Assembly: GCA_022545875.1 (NCBI GenBank)
Contig: JAKEIF010000023.1
Coordinates: 1-5,449 of the forward strand
Direction of reading: 5' to 3'
Origin: Nitrososphaera sp.
GTDB lineage: Archaea > Thermoproteota > Nitrososphaeria > Nitrososphaerales > Nitrososphaeraceae
Length of the DNA stretch: 5,449 nucleotides
Part shown: positions 4,131-5,449 of the stretch, piece after piece
How positions within the stretch are numbered: the stretch's first letter is position 1
Layout of the letters: every line of letters starts with the position of its first letter
The notes under the pieces: model-generated
What the model saw: the letters and a program-made list of their open reading frames with translations, nothing else
What the model was told of the DNA's origin: nothing
The model's database searches: none
Made by a program: the position numbers and the translations under genes

Positions 4131-5449
4131 CTACTTTAGCAGCCTGCCCCTCATTCCTATTGTGGCAATAACTGCAAGCATCGTCACTGCCAGCACTAAA
4201 GGCGCAACAGCCGAGAACTCGGGCACTATGTAGGTGCCGGAAATTGTAATCTCTGTGACATCCTGCTTGAAGGGTATCGACAAGCTGCGCTTTGAAGAGT
4301 CAGAGCCCAGCTCCTGGAACTGCGCCACTTGGCCGTTGACGTAGACTTGATAATTCGATTCAAAGGCATCTATTACGCTGCGCGGGAGATCGATATTCAA
4401 GCTTCCGTCGGCTGCAGACGGGTTGATGGCAACTCTGAGCGTCTTGGTCTCCTTGTTGACACTCATTGAGTTTACCTGGCCGCCGTCCACATAGTATGCA
4501 ATAGGGTACGATATCGACTCGTCGTCAGGGACCTTGAGCAGATAGACTAGGGTCTCTGTCTCGCCTACAACGACAATGTCAAGCGTGGTGCTTTTTGAGT
4601 CAAGGTAAAATCCTTCGCCATCAAAAGCGACATTTACTTTCCAAGTGCCGGGCATCACAGGCTCAAGGACATCAGAGAAGGTGCTGTCCCTTGACAGGAC
4701 AAGCGGCTTTGTAGTCACCGCGCCGGCAGGATCCACGTAGCGAATTTCGACCAGCTCGCCAGGAAATGTGGGCTGTAGGGCGCCAGATATGACAACCTTG
4801 GACGATGCTACAACCGTCTTGGCCGAGGATTCTATCTTTAGGGAAGTGTCAATAGTCGTCTGCCTCGAAAGGGCGGTAAGGCCCTTGTACGACTCTTCTA
4901 CGACGATGTATTTTCGGCCACCTGGAGCCGCGATAAAAACCATTCCGCCTATTTCCCCGGTGACGCCGTGCGACCAGATCACGCCGCCATCCGCCGGGTT
5001 CAGCAGGTATAGCTTGGAATCAATGGAGCCGACCGCAAGTTCGTCCCTTGCCCCAGTGGTCCCCACCCTTGCGACAGGGTAGATCTTGCTCAGATCGTCT
5101 CTGCTCCTTTCTTCGCCAAGGTCGTACTGCCATTTTTGCTCGCCTGTTTTTGCATCGAGCAGCACGAGCGTCAGCTCGTTCTCTATCCTCTGGGTGATTG
5201 CAACTTGGGGGATGACATCGTTTAGGTTCGCGCCAGTGCCGTTAAGCGAGGCAGCTGAAAAGAGGGCGCCGCCATTTATCCGGCCGTCTCCCGCCTTGAC
5301 CTGCCAGAGAACGTCAGAGCCAACAAGATCAACAGCGTCAATGCTTGCATAGTCTGGCCCTCCTCCTCCCTCTATGAATTCAAGTGCCAGCGCGTCCGCG
5401 ATCCCATCTCCGGAGATGTCGGGAATTTCTGTAAAGTCCCATATGGAGC
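4131..5449 (-). CDS. beta-propeller/Ig-like surface protein with PEF-type C-terminal sorting tail (5' end outside window)
   Basis: The frame stays open from TAG 4133-4131 to the window edge, giving 438 residues; a GTG at 5165-5163 is an internal Val codon, since coding-like sequence continues above it. Residues 10-20 read DISGDGIADAL, a calcium-loop signature of FG-GAP-type propellers; ~45-190 hold PQQ/WD-like blades (LDAKTGEQKW, LLNPADGGVIW, GGRKYIVVEE). Residues ~204-294 form an Ig-like domain (SLKIESSAKTV... to LDIVV) and ~297-405 a beta-rich region with YYVDGGQV and DLPRSVIDAF. The end (408-438, bases 4134-4226) is VPEFS, a ~20-residue membrane segment and a basic RGRLLK. This tripartite tail resembles the PEF/PEFG-CTERM signal processed by archaeosortases. 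The protein is probably displayed outside the membrane; ligand unknown. Confidence 0.9.
   Translation of the reverse strand, partial: SIWDFTEIPDISGDGIADALALEFIEGGGGPDYASIDAVDLVGSDVLWQVKAGDGRINGGALFSAASLNGTGANLNDVIPQVAITQRIENELTLVLLDAKTGEQKWQYDLGEERSRDDLSKIYPVARVGTTGARDELAVGSIDSKLYLLNPADGGVIWSHGVTGEIGGMVFIAAPGGRKYIVVEESYKGLTALSRQTTIDTSLKIESSAKTVVASSKVVISGALQPTFPGELVEIRYVDPAGAVTTKPLVLSRDSTFSDVLEPVMPGTWKVNVAFDGEGFYLDSKSTTLDIVVVGETETLVYLLKVPDDESISYPIAYYVDGGQVNSMSVNKETKTLRVAINPSAADGSLNIDLPRSVIDAFESNYQVYVNGQVAQFQELGSDSSKRSLSIPFKQDVTEITISGTYIVPEFSAVAPLVLAVTMLAVIATIGMRGRLLK

Noticed and set aside
4768..5352. Plus-strand frames of 104 and 88 codons opposite the propeller protein
   Set aside because: The minus strand shows propeller blades, a calcium loop and Ig-like segments continuously through this region, so these are antisense shadows.

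Overview
The window looks like a chromosomal segment of an ammonia-oxidising archaeon of the Nitrososphaera type (Nitrososphaeria/Thaumarchaeota). This is an inference from several signs: a large secreted protein with FDHW-x-DG / LTAYY beta-repeats, a surface protein ending in a PEF-type sorting tail, TATA-like boxes about 26-28 bases before start codons as in leaderless archaeal transcripts, and small zinc-ribbon proteins ending in RCPCC...LR. No marker gene proves the lineage.

Layout. Bases 1-135 hold the possible 5' end of a minus-strand gene (weak) and a divergent promoter region with a 15-bp perfect dyad (71-85). Bases 136-2268 (+) encode a 710-residue secreted Spherulin4-type protein with one PKD domain and four copies of an ~83-residue repeat, closed by a hairpin/T-tract terminator at its stop codon. 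Bases 2319-3803 are a discrete 1485-bp insertion. Bases 3875-4126 (+) encode an unrecognised 83-residue protein. Bases 4131-5449 (-) are the C-terminal 438 residues of a beta-propeller/Ig-like surface protein with a PEF-type C-terminal anchor; its 5' end lies outside the window. The two genes around 4127-4130 converge with only 4 bases between stop codons.

The main discovery is the insertion. It has 64-bp imperfect terminal inverted repeats (55/64 identical, ungapped; 2319-2382 and 3740-3803) beginning GGTG, and each end abuts the same 8-base direct repeat GTCGAACA (2311-2318 and 3804-3811), as expected of a target-site duplication. It has no visible transposase. It carries only small genes: on the minus strand a winged-helix protein (3481-3708), a decayed 55-codon frame (2942-3109), an unrecognised 108/82-residue protein (2551-2877) and, 17 bases after it, a 49-residue protein with two CxxCxGxG zinc motifs (2383-2532) that has a strong Shine-Dalgarno; on the plus strand a frameshifted zinc-ribbon gene (3179-3362). 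The innermost gene boundaries abut the inverted repeats exactly. This fits a transposase-less mobile insertion cassette, mobilised in trans and now partly decaying. Hand counts of single 60-base lines give 35-45% GC inside the element against 58% in the two large surface-protein genes.

The flanking genes suggest a cell-surface locus: a secreted putative glycosidase-like protein and an anchored propeller protein. Stretches without an intact gene: 2878-3480 holds the two decayed genes and a stem-loop; 3363-3480 shows nothing I can support.
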